In this document: piece by piece, positions 16,053-24,361 of the stretch
Layout: each line of letters begins with the position of its first letter
How positions within the stretch are numbered: position 1 is the stretch's first letter
Source of the DNA: Deltaproteobacteria bacterium
GTDB lineage: Bacteria; Desulfobacterota; BSN033; WVXP01
Direction of reading: 5' to 3'
Length of the DNA: 64,000 nt
Assembly: GCA_019308905.1 (NCBI GenBank)
Contig: JAFDHF010000027.1
Span: 1-64,000 of the forward strand
Program-made: the position numbers and the translations under genes
Notes under the pieces: model-generated
The model's input: only the letters and a program-made list of their open reading frames with translations
The model's database searches: none
What the model was told of the DNA's origin: nothing

Positions 16053-17633
16053 CTACCTCCTCAGGACACGGCCGGCCAGTCTGTTGTTGTACTCTCCATT
16101 CTCAACCACCACCCTGCCGTTGACCAACACGTATTCGACCCCCTCGGCATACCGCATCGAATCGCCGAAACCAGCAGGGGAATCGAATCTCCCCATGTCT
16201 ATGATAAGGATATCCGCATCGTAGCCCTCCTTTATCAGCCCCTTTCCCTTGATCCCGAATCTGCTTGCCGGATAGCCCGTGGCCTTGCGGACACCTTCTT
16301 CGAGCGGCATGATTCTCTTTTCGAGAATGTATTTCCTGAAAAAAGTCGGGTAGGTCCCATAGAGACGGGGGTGAGGCATACCTCCGTAAAGACCATCCGT
16401 GCCGAGCATGCTCCTTTGGTCAGCCAGGATCCTGGTGACGCTCTCCTCCGACATGGCATGCATGAGCATGCTCGCCCGGCCTCCCTCGGCCAGGATTATG
16501 TCACACAGAGTATCAACCTCGTCTCGACGTGTCTCCTTCATGATATCGGCGAGAAATCGGCTGTCAAAGTCTCGAAACCCAGGAGATCTGAGATTGGTGA
16601 CCATGAGGCCCCCGGCACCTGTGGCGCGGAGATAGTTCTCCCATCCCTCGATCCCGTGATGGATATCTTCCCGTATGCGGTCCCGGATCTCCTTACTCCC
16701 GAGGCGGCGGAGCATCATCTCCGTCCCGCCTTCAAGGACCCACGGCGGCAACGCGGCGTTGAGCGTCGTGCTGCCGACGCTGTATGGGTAGACGTCGAAT
16801 GTGATGTCGAGGCCGCACTCACGGATCAGTTCAAGCAACCGGTCCGTCTTGTTCCAATTCTCCCTTCCGAAAGCCTTCAGATGAGATATGTGCAGCCTTG
16901 CCCCTGAAAAGGAAGCTATCTCGATTGCCTCCTGGATCGACTCGAGGAGAGTCTCCCCCTCGCTCCTTATGTGGAAGTTCAACAACATGTCCTCCTGTGC
17001 GGCTGCCCTTGAAACGCTCTTCAGCTCTCTCCGGGCGGCGTAACAGGCAGGGGCGTAGACGAGCCCGAAGGACAAACCGAATGAGCCTTCACGAGACGCC
17101 CGACGGGTCAGCTCCTCCATATGCCTGATCTCCTGGGAACTTGCAGGACGGCTCTGCCATCCCAAGGCGGCGAGCCGTATGGCACCGAACCCAACCTGGG
17201 AACCGAGATTGACCTGCAAGCCTCTCTGCTGAAGAATCTCCAGATACTCCCCAAGAGAGACCCAGTTCCATCCCCTTCCAAGCTTTCCCCAGACGCCTTC
17301 ATACTGGGCCGCCCACTCTTTCCTGTTCTCCGGCGAGACAGGGACAACAGAAAGGCCGCAGTTGCCGACAATCTCCGTTGTGACGCCCTGCATCAGTTTG
17401 GGACTTGCCTTGTCGTTGTCGAGCACCGCCAGGTCGCTGTGTGAATGGATATCCACGAATCCTGGAAGCGCATGGAGTCCTTCAGCCTCGATCACCCTAT
17501 GAGCATTACTCCCCGGTATGTCCCTCCCGACAAAGGCGATCCTCCCGCTGGAGGAGATACCGATCGAACCGGATCTGGGCCTGCCGCCCGTTCCGTCGAG
17601 GATCAGAGCATTCCTTATCAGTGTTTCGATCAC
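16053..17633 (-). CDS. N-acyl-D-amino-acid deacylase / D-aminoacylase
   Basis: About 527 residues of the amidohydrolase superfamily. LPGFVDIHSHSD carries the first metal HxH; GVTTEIVGNCGLSVVP contains the Cys that bridges the metals in D-aminoacylases; later His are in NFHIRSEGE and LHISHLKAFG, and the aspartate is in MLGTDGLYG. It should free D-amino acids from N-acylated forms. The frame is open to 17753 but the GTG at 17633 has a GAGGAG six bases upstream and begins the strand before the metal site. It lies just upstream of the nuclease gene on the minus strand. Confidence 0.88.
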   Translation of the reverse strand: MIETLIRNALILDGTGGRPRSGSIGISSSGRIAFVGRDIPGSNAHRVIEAEGLHALPGFVDIHSHSDLAVLDNDKASPKLMQGVTTEIVGNCGLSVVPVSPENRKEWAAQYEGVWGKLGRGWNWVSLGEYLEILQQRGLQVNLGSQVGFGAIRLAALGWQSRPASSQEIRHMEELTRRASREGSFGLSFGLVYAPACYAARRELKSVSRAAAQEDMLLNFHIRSEGETLLESIQEAIEIASFSGARLHISHLKAFGRENWNKTDRLLELIRECGLDITFDVYPYSVGSTTLNAALPPWVLEGGTEMMLRRLGSKEIRDRIREDIHHGIEGWENYLRATGAGGLMVTNLRSPGFRDFDSRFLADIMKETRRDEVDTLCDIILAEGGRASMLMHAMSEESVTRILADQRSMLGTDGLYGGMPHPRLYGTYPTFFRKYILEKRIMPLEEGVRKATGYPASRFGIKGKGLIKEGYDADILIIDMGRFDSPAGFGDSMRYAEGVEYVLVNGRVVVENGEYNNRLAGRVLRR

Positions 17634-17836
17634 GCGCCGCTCCTCTTCTATGTTATACACATCGCCCTTTCCATAATCCGACAAAAATCGCCCCCCTCCC
17701 CTATAGGATGGCGGACGCAGTCCCTCACCCGAGCACCTGCCTGGCCGGGACAAGCACCCCTGTCCGGCTCAACGCTCCAACGACGCGGGCAGGTTCATCG
17801 ACAACCACTGCCGGGATGCCCTCGACGGCATTGGGC

Positions 17837-19498
17837 TCAGAGACTTCTGTATACCACCCGGCCGCCCAGGATGGTCATGGTCACGCCGATCTCTCCGATC
17901 TCCCCCGGCAAGACATCCCACGGGTCCTCCTCCAGGACAACCATGTCCGACAACCGGCCCACGGTGAGCGACCCCTTCACATCTTCTTCGAAAGAGGCAT
18001 AGGCTGCATGGGACGTGTACATCTTGAAGGCCTCTTCGATGGAAATCTTCTGCCAGGAACCGACGACTTCACCTGTCTTGGTCTGCCGGGTGACCATCGT
18101 CTGGACTCCCAGAAGAGGAGGATGCAATCCACAGGGATGATCAGAAGAACCCGCCACTCTGATCCCCTTCTCCAGGAAGCTCCTATGTGCGAACATGGTC
18201 TCCACCCGCTCCCGTCCGTAGTAGGGGATGAGCTTTTCGCCGTGCTGCCACAGGTAGGACCCGAATGGAACGGCCAGGACCCCAAGCAGGCCCATTCTTT
18301 CCAAAATCCTCTCATTGATGACCGTGCAATGCTCGATCCTATGGCGAGGGTCGGGTCGTGGAAATATCTCCTCGGCTCTCCCTATGGCGTCGAGGGCCAT
18401 TTCGATGGCCACGTCTCCGTTCGCATGAAGGCATGCCTGATAACCAAGACGGTGAATCCTCTCGACCAACTCGTTCAGGAAACCCTGGTCTTCGATAACC
18501 AGAACCCCATGGTCCTCAGGGTTGTCGGCATATCCGTCACCGAAAGCGGCTGTCCGCCCGGCAATCGCCCCATCGAGGATGACCTTGATCCCGGTAGATC
18601 GGACGAGTTCGTTTCCCCACCCTCCCAGGAGACCCAACCCCTCCAAATCGTGGAGGAGGAAGTAGCTGAGCAACATGTTGACCCTGAGAGGCAGCGATCT
18701 CTCCCGGGCTGTATCGAGATAGGAAGTAACATAGCTGGAAGAGACCAGAGCGTCGACGACACTGGTGAGACCCGCCGAATTCAACACCTTGGCGGCTTCT
18801 ACGAGAGCCCTTCTCCGGACCCCACGATCGAATGGGGGGACCACGACCGGCTCTCCGCTCATGGCCTGGTCGGCAAACCGAAAAAAAGCGGCTTCGATCA
18901 ATTGCCCGGTCAACCGGCCGGTGGCAGGATCCCTGCCGAGCCTGCCTCCCTCAGGGTCCGGGCTGGTCTCATCAAGGCCTCCTCGCCTCAGAGCCTCTGA
19001 ATTGGCAATCCCCCAGTGGAGGCTGACATGAGATACAATGACCGGATGGCGGGGAGCCACGCGGTCGAGATCGTCCCGGGTGAGAAGCCGCTGCTCTTCC
19101 ATCTTCGTGTCATCATAGAGGATCCCCCGGATCCATTCTCCCTCGGGCAGCCGCTCGGCTTCTGACCGGATAACCTCCGCGAGTTCCGAGAGGCTCCTCA
19201 CCCGGTCCGGTGAGAGATCGACCTGGAGAAACATCTCGGCAAAACTCGAGAGGTGCTCGTGAGCATCGATGAAACCGGGCAAAACAGTTCGTCCTTCGAG
19301 GTCGAGCCGCTCGGTCGCTCGACCGGCCAAACCGGCAAGCTCCTTGTTCGAGCCGACAGCAATGATCCTGTCCCCCATGGCGGCAAGGGACTCGGCCACG
19401 GTTCCTCTTTCATCGAGAGTCCGAATCCTGGCGTTCTCGACCAGTAATGTCGCCTCTGCGGTCGGTCCCTTTGAGTCCGATCTCTCAGCAGTTCCCAT
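17837..19498 (-). CDS. YtcJ-like amidohydrolase
   Basis: About 553 residues. LPGFIDAHEHLSSFAEM holds the HxH metal site, followed by the long insertion with GEWIRGILYDDTKM typical of the YtcJ/LAF3 branch; VSHVSLHWGIANS, HRIEHCTVIN and SDHPCGLHPPL are the later metal or substrate loops. These enzymes hydrolyse N-acyl or amide bonds; the exact substrate is unknown. The ATG at 19498 is used; an in-frame TTG at 19531 is possible. It points the same way as the D-aminoacylase 200 bases downstream, so the two could act on the same pool of N-acyl compounds. Confidence 0.82.
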   Translation of the reverse strand: MGTAERSDSKGPTAEATLLVENARIRTLDERGTVAESLAAMGDRIIAVGSNKELAGLAGRATERLDLEGRTVLPGFIDAHEHLSSFAEMFLQVDLSPDRVRSLSELAEVIRSEAERLPEGEWIRGILYDDTKMEEQRLLTRDDLDRVAPRHPVIVSHVSLHWGIANSEALRRGGLDETSPDPEGGRLGRDPATGRLTGQLIEAAFFRFADQAMSGEPVVVPPFDRGVRRRALVEAAKVLNSAGLTSVVDALVSSSYVTSYLDTARERSLPLRVNMLLSYFLLHDLEGLGLLGGWGNELVRSTGIKVILDGAIAGRTAAFGDGYADNPEDHGVLVIEDQGFLNELVERIHRLGYQACLHANGDVAIEMALDAIGRAEEIFPRPDPRHRIEHCTVINERILERMGLLGVLAVPFGSYLWQHGEKLIPYYGRERVETMFAHRSFLEKGIRVAGSSDHPCGLHPPLLGVQTMVTRQTKTGEVVGSWQKISIEEAFKMYTSHAAYASFEEDVKGSLTVGRLSDMVVLEEDPWDVLPGEIGEIGVTMTILGGRVVYRSL

Positions 19499-19752
19499 AA
19501 GAGTCACAGGGTCGCGGAACAAAACGTCCAAGATGAACAGGCCAGATGCTATCAGACTCGGCGGATTTCGTCAAATCACGCGCGAGATTCGAGGCTCAGA
19601 GGAGCCTCCAGTTTTCAGGATCAACATGGCCAACCAGAAGCACACCGCTTTCCCTGGCAGGACCGGAGTCAGGACCCTGCTCAGGCGAGTCCCTTCTCCC
19701 GTCCTCTTCTATTCGGTCTGGTCCACTTTCTATAATAATAGGAGCAGGCCAA

Positions 19753-21708
19753 ATGCTCAAAAGGGAGGCAAAGAGGGACATGTTGGCTCACGACAACAAG
19801 CAGCCCGGTGATGGGAAGGCCGGGGAAACCGCCGGATTTGGGAAAAAGGCCGGCCGAAATATTCTATGGGAGTTCAGGCGGACATGGCCCCAGCTCCTTG
19901 TGACAGACGTTCTGGCAAAGGGCGCCGGCTTCGTCTTACTCACTCCACTCGTCGCCGTGCTTCTTCACATATTCTTGACCGGCGCAGACAACCGAGTACT
20001 CACCAATGAGGGGATCTTGTTCTTTTTCCTCCGCCCGGCGGGTCTGGTGCTGCTCATCCTGGTGGGGGTTATATGGGCCGGCATCGTCTTCGCCGAACAG
20101 GCAAGTCTGATGGCCGTCTGCCTTGGGACGGCCGAGAACCGCCGCGTGACCTGGGGACAGGCACTGCGTTATTCGGCTCGACATGCCGCAGCCATGACAC
20201 GGCTCGCAGGGAGGGTGGCGGTCAAGAGCCTTCTGCTGGCGCTGCCCTTCCTCGCTGCCGCAGGAGGGGTCTTTTTCGCCTTCCTAACCGACCACGATAT
20301 AAACTACTACCTCACCCAAAAGCCGCCGGTCCTGTGGGTGGCAGCCCTGCTTATCGGAGGGATCCTCCTCGGGCTTTTGGTACTACTTGCCCGTCTCGCC
20401 CTGGGGTGGACCTTCGCATTGCCGATCCTGTTGTTCGAGGAATCCGGGCCCAAAGAAGCACTTCGCTCCAGCCAAACCAGAACAAGAGGCCGCAGGTGGA
20501 CGATAGCTCTCTGGTTCGCCGGCTGGGCGGCACTTTCAATAGCCGCCTCGGCTCTGTTCACCTGGATCGTGGGCTTTGCCGGCCGATTCCTGATCCCCAC
20601 TCAAAGCGGTTCTCTTCTTCTCGTCGCCGGTGCGGTCGGAGCGGTATTCATACTGAGCTCCCTGGGGAATCTGGCCATCTCCTTCCTGGCCGCGGTGTTC
20701 TTCGCCCTTCTTGTGGTACGTCTCTACCGAGCATGGGGGGGAAGAGGGGGGCTCAAGAACCGGTCGATCGCCCCGGTTGGATCGCTTGCCGGAGAGCCTG
20801 CATGGCGGATTAGACGCTGGACTGTGCTCTGGGGGAGCCTCGCGGCAGCTGCAGCCGTCGCCGTGACGGCCGTGATCCTGGTCCACTCCATCCCGGTCGA
20901 CGCCCGCATTGAGGTGGTGGCGCACCGCGGGGGCGCTGGGGTGGCACCCGAGAATACGCTTGCGGCCATGGACCGGGCCATCGCCGACCACGCCGATTGG
21001 GTCGAGATCGATGTCCAGGAGACCGCGGACGGGAGGGTCGTCGTCGCCCACGACATGGACCTCATGAGAGTCTCGAGGGTGGGCCTGAAGATAGGGGAAG
21101 CTACTTATGCGGAGTTGGAGAAAGTCGATATCGGGAGCTTCTTTGCTCCTGAGTTCAAAGACCAGAGGGTGCCGACCCTCCGGCAGGTCCTTGATGCCTG
21201 CAGGGGAAAGACCGGTGTCATCATAGAGCTGAAGTACTACGGATACAACAAACACCTCGAGCAGCGGGTCGTCGAGATCGTCGAAGCCACGGGTATGGTC
21301 TCACAGATCGCAATAATGTCACTGAAGTACGAGGGAATACTCAGAACAAAGGCTCTCCGGCCGGACTGGACCTATGGTTTTTTGAGCGGCCTCGCTGTCG
21401 GCGACCTGACCGCCCTCGACGTCGACTTCCTTGCAGTCACTGCTGGCCTGGCCACCAGGCGGTTGATACGGACGGCCCACCGGCGGGGAAAGAAGGTGTA
21501 CGTCTGGACCGTAAACGATCCAGTGCGGATGTCGGTGATGATCGACCGCGGCGTTGACGGGATCATTACAGACCAAGCGGCCCTGGCCGAATCTCTTCTC
21601 GCCAGACGGGCACGCATGACCTCCGTCCAGCGCTTCGTCGTCGGAATCGCGGCCCGTTTGGGTCTCCTAAGGGGAATGGAGCAATCCTCGGATGTATCAG
21701 ATGCCTAG
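19753..21708 (+). CDS. Glycerophosphodiester phosphodiesterase with N-terminal membrane domain
   Basis: 651 residues. Residues about 40-380 are hydrophobic with seven or eight membrane segments resembling the GPDPase membrane domain (PF10110); from about residue 395 a GDPD TIM barrel begins: VVAHRGGAGVAPENTLAAM, DWVEIDVQETADGRVVVAHD, with the His-Glu-Asp-His catalytic set. It would hydrolyse glycerophosphodiesters (glycerol-3-phosphate plus alcohol) at the membrane, in the periplasm or cytosol depending on topology. An ATG at 19753 follows AGGAGC; a TATAAT at 19731-19736 suggests a short leader. Other starts (19780) are possible. Confidence 0.87.
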   Translation: MLKREAKRDMLAHDNKQPGDGKAGETAGFGKKAGRNILWEFRRTWPQLLVTDVLAKGAGFVLLTPLVAVLLHIFLTGADNRVLTNEGILFFFLRPAGLVLLILVGVIWAGIVFAEQASLMAVCLGTAENRRVTWGQALRYSARHAAAMTRLAGRVAVKSLLLALPFLAAAGGVFFAFLTDHDINYYLTQKPPVLWVAALLIGGILLGLLVLLARLALGWTFALPILLFEESGPKEALRSSQTRTRGRRWTIALWFAGWAALSIAASALFTWIVGFAGRFLIPTQSGSLLLVAGAVGAVFILSSLGNLAISFLAAVFFALLVVRLYRAWGGRGGLKNRSIAPVGSLAGEPAWRIRRWTVLWGSLAAAAAVAVTAVILVHSIPVDARIEVVAHRGGAGVAPENTLAAMDRAIADHADWVEIDVQETADGRVVVAHDMDLMRVSRVGLKIGEATYAELEKVDIGSFFAPEFKDQRVPTLRQVLDACRGKTGVIIELKYYGYNKHLEQRVVEIVEATGMVSQIAIMSLKYEGILRTKALRPDWTYGFLSGLAVGDLTALDVDFLAVTAGLATRRLIRTAHRRGKKVYVWTVNDPVRMSVMIDRGVDGIITDQAALAESLLARRARMTSVQRFVVGIAARLGLLRGMEQSSDVSDA

Positions 21709-21741
21709 ATTTATGTTTAGAGTTCAGAGCTCGTAATTTCG

Positions 21742-21766
21742 GGGGACGTAGGTTCTCAAGCAACTT
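21742..21766 (+). repeat. Left inverted repeat of the RAYT element
   Basis: 25 bases beginning GGGGACGTAGG and ending CAACTT. Its perfect reverse complement stands at 22797-22821. The last two bases lie inside the transposase stop codon. Confidence 0.9.
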
Positions 21767-22763
21767 ACTCTTGCAAGTAATCCATGGTTTCCGGCATCTC
21801 CTCGGAATTGGCCGACCGATTGACGGCCGAGGTTGTGACACCCAGAAAACGGGCAACCTCGGCTCCAGAATATCCCATTGTCTTTACCGCCAACTGACAG
21901 AACAACCTCCTCGCTCTGACGACATTCCCATACTTCCCTCCAGACCGCAACTCAGATTCCGCTATCCCCTCTCTTTTCGCTATCCTTCTGGCCAAGGATG
22001 TGAGGTCACAGACCTGAGCAGATAATCTCAACGTCTCTTTTTGCCTCTCCTCAGCCTCAGACAGCAGCAGCCTGACAAATTCACTGCTGCCCAAAATCCT
22101 CTCATCTGAGGCGATCTTTGTCCCCTTCCGCCTGAGAGAGAGAACCTGCGACCATCCCCCAAAGCTGCGAATCAAGCCTCCTCCGACAAGATCCTCCCTG
22201 TGCCCTTGGGATACACCATCCCTGACGAAAAACTCGTAACGAGAAATCGCTTCTCTTCTCATCTCGCCAAAATACTGAAGAACCGCCTCTGTATCCTGCC
22301 AGGCACGCTCCACTCGCCCCACGATGGCGGAATGGCCCGTCCAATGATACCCATTTAGCTCCTCTAAGCTCTTCACAATTCCGGCCCTCAACGGATTGAG
22401 GTGAATATATCTTGTCAACTCCAAGAAATACGGATCCTTCTCACAGACGATCGACCTATATCTGTTTTGAAAGAGATGTCCGTACCGGTTATGCCTCCGG
22501 TTGTAGCTAACCGCATAACCGGTCAGAAGTTTTCTCATACTCTTGGAGAGGCGTTGAGTGGCGGTTCTCGCCAGAAGATGGAAATGGTTGGGCATAAGGG
22601 CCCACGCATAGACTATCAACGAACCTTCTTGACAGAGAGTAGAAAGGCGGTCGAGAAAATCCTCCCGATCTCGGGTGCTCCTGAATACTCTTACCCGATC
22701 GATTCCCCGACCTATGACATGGTGCAAGGTTCCAGGCGCATCGAGTCTCGCTTGTCTTGGCAT
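21765..22763 (-). CDS. RAYT (REP-associated tyrosine transposase), Y1_Tnp family
   Basis: 332 residues. The HUH motif is MPNHFHLLAR (His60, His62); LHHVIGRGIDR at residue 13 and the YIHLNPLRAG helix with the likely catalytic Tyr (about residue 119) complete the Y1 core. The C-terminal 110 residues add a helix-turn-helix (VARFLGVTTSAVNRSAN), as found in REP-associated forms that bind short palindromes. The gene is intact and reads from the right to the left repeat; its stop overlaps the left repeat. A domesticated role in REP sequence spread, not classic IS hopping, is typical of the family. Confidence 0.9.
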   Translation of the reverse strand: MPRQARLDAPGTLHHVIGRGIDRVRVFRSTRDREDFLDRLSTLCQEGSLIVYAWALMPNHFHLLARTATQRLSKSMRKLLTGYAVSYNRRHNRYGHLFQNRYRSIVCEKDPYFLELTRYIHLNPLRAGIVKSLEELNGYHWTGHSAIVGRVERAWQDTEAVLQYFGEMRREAISRYEFFVRDGVSQGHREDLVGGGLIRSFGGWSQVLSLRRKGTKIASDERILGSSEFVRLLLSEAEERQKETLRLSAQVCDLTSLARRIAKREGIAESELRSGGKYGNVVRARRLFCQLAVKTMGYSGAEVARFLGVTTSAVNRSANSEEMPETMDYLQE

Positions 22764-22796
22764 GACCGAAGGTTAGATCATCCAGGTTATCTTGTC

Positions 22797-22821
22797 AAGT
22801 TGCTTGAGAACCTACGTCCCC
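22797..22821 (-). repeat. Right inverted repeat of the RAYT element
   Basis: Exact reverse complement of 21742-21766. It ends 25 bases before the -35 box of the trp leader promoter, after which follows a pyrimidine-rich TTC/TTT stretch. Confidence 0.9.
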
Positions 22822-22846
22822 TTCTTTTCCTTCTTTTCTTTTTTTG

Positions 22847-22876
22847 TTGACACGAGACCTGCTCTTCTGGTATTCT
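22847..22876 (+). promoter_or_regulatory. Promoter of the trp leader
   Basis: TTGACA at 22847-22852, 18-nt spacer, TATTCT at 22871-22876. Transcription should begin near 22883, about 24 bases before the leader peptide ATG. The perfect -35 and its place 5' of an attenuator support it. Confidence 0.65.
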
Positions 22877-22906
22877 CCTTGCCGTAAGAAATAGGGAGCT
22901 CGGAAG

Positions 22907-22987
22907 ATGATTGGAATTTCTGGAAAAGGTCTTCGCTGGTGGTGGTGGACGTCAAATCGGAGGGATTTGCCCGATGATGGCCACTGA
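22907..22987 (+). CDS. trp leader peptide (26 aa, four consecutive Trp codons)
   Basis: ATG at 22907, TGA at 22985-22987, ribosome site AGGGAG at 22893. Codons 11-14 (22937-22948) are TGG TGG TGG TGG after a Leu-Arg pair. A run of four Trp codons in a 26-codon frame just before a set of hairpins is the hallmark of a ribosome-mediated attenuator. The peptide itself probably has no other role; its translation reports the charging of tRNATrp. Confidence 0.9.
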   Translation: MIGISGKGLRWWWWTSNRRDLPDDGH

Positions 22988-23010
22988 GGGATAGACCGGA
23001 CGATGATTGA

Positions 23011-23044
23011 GGCCGTGGGCAGATCCTTTGCTCACGGCCTTTTT
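23011..23044 (+). terminator. First terminator of the trp attenuator
   Basis: Ten-pair stem (one G-U), loop AGATCCTTT, then TTTTT; conditional on the leader ribosome position. Confidence 0.75.
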
Positions 23045-23053
23045 GGTTTGATT

Positions 23054-23100
23054 CAGAAAGCCGTGAGCTTATTGGGAAGGCTCACGGCTTTCTGACTTTT
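23054..23100 (+). terminator. Second terminator of the trp attenuator
   Basis: 15-bp perfect stem, 11-base loop, followed by ACTTTTT. Located 36 bases before the trpD start. Confidence 0.75.
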
Positions 23101-23135
23101 TGGAGAAAGTGATCCCATGTGAAAGGAGAAAGAAG

Positions 23136-24260
23136 ATGATCGGGGAAGCGATTCGACGAGTCGTTCAGGGCCATGACCTGACCGGAGGGGAGATGGAGAA
23201 AGTAATGGGGGAGATCACCGGGAGGAAGGCCTCTTCTGAGCAGATCGCCTCATTCGTCACAGCACTGCGGATGAAGGGGGAGACGCCTGAGGAGATAAGC
23301 GCCGCAGCAAGGGTGATCAGACAGAGAGCCTCGGTGATCCGTGCAGGAGACGACCTGGTCTCCATCGATCGTGAAGAAATCACCGTGGAAAGGGAGACCA
23401 TTCTGAACACGGCAAAGGGCTTTACCCAGGGAACCAATACCTTCAACATCTCAACCGCCGTGGCACTCGTCCTGGCAGGAGGCGGCTTGAGGATCGCAAA
23501 ATACGGGAGGAAGTCTGTCTCTCCCCTATGCGGATCAGCCGATGTAGTCGAGTCCCTGGGGATCAACCTGGATCTGACATCCACACAGCTCGAACGGTGC
23601 GTCAGAGGGTTGGGAATCTGTTTCCTCTATGAACCCCTGGTCCAGAACGGCCTCGAACACATCGTGGCCCTCCGCAGGAAGATCGGCCTCCGAACCATAT
23701 TCAATTTCCTCGACCCCCTCATAAATCCGGCAGGGGCATCGGTCCAGGTGCTCGGTGTCTACAATCCGGACATGACCGAAATGATGGCGGCCGTCCTGAG
23801 GAATCTCGGAATCCGGAGGGGACTGATCGTCCATGGGGAAGACACCCTGGACGAGGTCAGCATCACCGGAAAGACCAAGGTCACGGAGTTCACAGGCAGT
23901 ACCCTCAAGAGCTACGTGATCCGGCCCGAGGATGTCGGGCTTGAGAGGGCGGAGCTCGTCGATATCAGAGGAGGAACCGCGGGGGAGAACGCAGAGATCA
24001 TCTTGGAGATCTTGAACGGAAGCCCCGGGCCCCGTCGTGATGTCACGCTTCTCAACGCGGGCGCGGTCTTCATGGCTGCCCGAAGGGCAGAGAGTCTCAC
24101 GCAAGGAATCGAGATGGCCAGGAGATCGATCGATTCAGGGGAGGCTCTCGACAGGCTTAAGGGATTGATCGAGCTCACCAACCAAAACGACAGGTATGTA
24201 AGGAAGACCTACGAGCTGGAAACAGGGGAGACGAGCCAGCAGGGGTTTCAAGGATCTTGA
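23136..24260 (+). CDS. trpD: Anthranilate phosphoribosyltransferase-like protein
   Basis: 374 residues, with the TrpD N-terminal helices (EAIRRVVQGHDLTGGEMEKVMGEI), NTFNISTA at 101-108, AKYGRKSVSPLCGSADVVESLGINLDL at 121-147 and the DTLDEVSI metal-binding Asp-Glu. The reaction joins anthranilate and PRPP in the second step of tryptophan synthesis. The GTGGD PRPP loop expected at about residues 93-98 reads AKGFTQ instead, and KHGNRS reads KYGRKS. The ATG at 23136 follows AAGGAGAAAG; a longer frame from 23100 overlaps the attenuator. No other trp gene follows. The Trp leader supports a tryptophan-related role. Confidence 0.85.
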   Translation: MIGEAIRRVVQGHDLTGGEMEKVMGEITGRKASSEQIASFVTALRMKGETPEEISAAARVIRQRASVIRAGDDLVSIDREEITVERETILNTAKGFTQGTNTFNISTAVALVLAGGGLRIAKYGRKSVSPLCGSADVVESLGINLDLTSTQLERCVRGLGICFLYEPLVQNGLEHIVALRRKIGLRTIFNFLDPLINPAGASVQVLGVYNPDMTEMMAAVLRNLGIRRGLIVHGEDTLDEVSITGKTKVTEFTGSTLKSYVIRPEDVGLERAELVDIRGGTAGENAEIILEILNGSPGPRRDVTLLNAGAVFMAARRAESLTQGIEMARRSIDSGEALDRLKGLIELTNQNDRYVRKTYELETGETSQQGFQGS

Positions 24261-24306
24261 TGAAAGGGCGATGGGGCTTTTCCGGAAATTTTTCTTGAAC
24301 CGGTGC

Positions 24307-24335
24307 TTGACATACGGGTTTTTTTGTATTATGCT
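24307..24335 (+). promoter_or_regulatory. Promoter of the Phe/Tyr leader
   Basis: TTGACA at 24307-24312, 17-nt spacer, TATGCT at 24330-24335. Transcription should start near 24342, 20 bases before the leader ATG. The same -10 (TATGCT) with 17-base spacing is used at the SPOR gene. It would let the aro operon be expressed independently of trpD. Confidence 0.65.
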
Positions 24336-24361
24336 ACCCTTCAATCAAACAGGTGGGTAGC

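Larger units (their letters stand above)
21742..22821 (-). mobile_element. RAYT/REP-type element bounded by 25-bp inverted repeats
   Basis: A 1,080-base unit with one transposase gene and perfect 25-bp inverted repeats. Classical IS elements with such termini carry DDE transposases, whereas this carries a Y1/HUH protein, which normally uses subterminal hairpins. The ends may instead be copies of a REP-like palindrome recognised by the transposase. Directly outside the right end is the trp promoter (-35 at 22847), so insertion here is within 30 bases of a regulatory region. No target-site duplication is evident next to the ends. Confidence 0.7.
22963..23100 (+). promoter_or_regulatory. trp attenuator: alternative hairpins and tandem terminators
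   Basis: Antiterminator: GGATTTGCCC (22963-22972) pairs with GGGCAGATCC (23017-23026, one G-U). Terminator 1: GGCCGTGGGC (23011-23020) with GCTCACGGCC (23030-23039), then TTTTT (23040-23044). Terminator 2: 15-bp perfect stem 23054-23068 with 23080-23094, then ACTTTTT. The middle arms also cross-pair: 23030-23038 with 23060-23068, nine bases. So stalling at Trp codons should free 22963-22972 to grab 23017-23026 and release the downstream arm to open terminator 2 as well. Mechanism is inferred, base pairs are seen. Confidence 0.8.

Noticed and set aside
17405-19000. 531-codon plus-strand frame opposite the amidohydrolase genes
   Set aside because: Antisense shadow of two clear amidohydrolases; composition is Pro/Arg/Ser-rich as usual for shadows.
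23100-23135. Longer trpD frame beginning at 23100
   Set aside because: Would start inside terminator 2 of the attenuator; the ATG at 23136 has AAGGAGAAAG and matches the family N-terminus.
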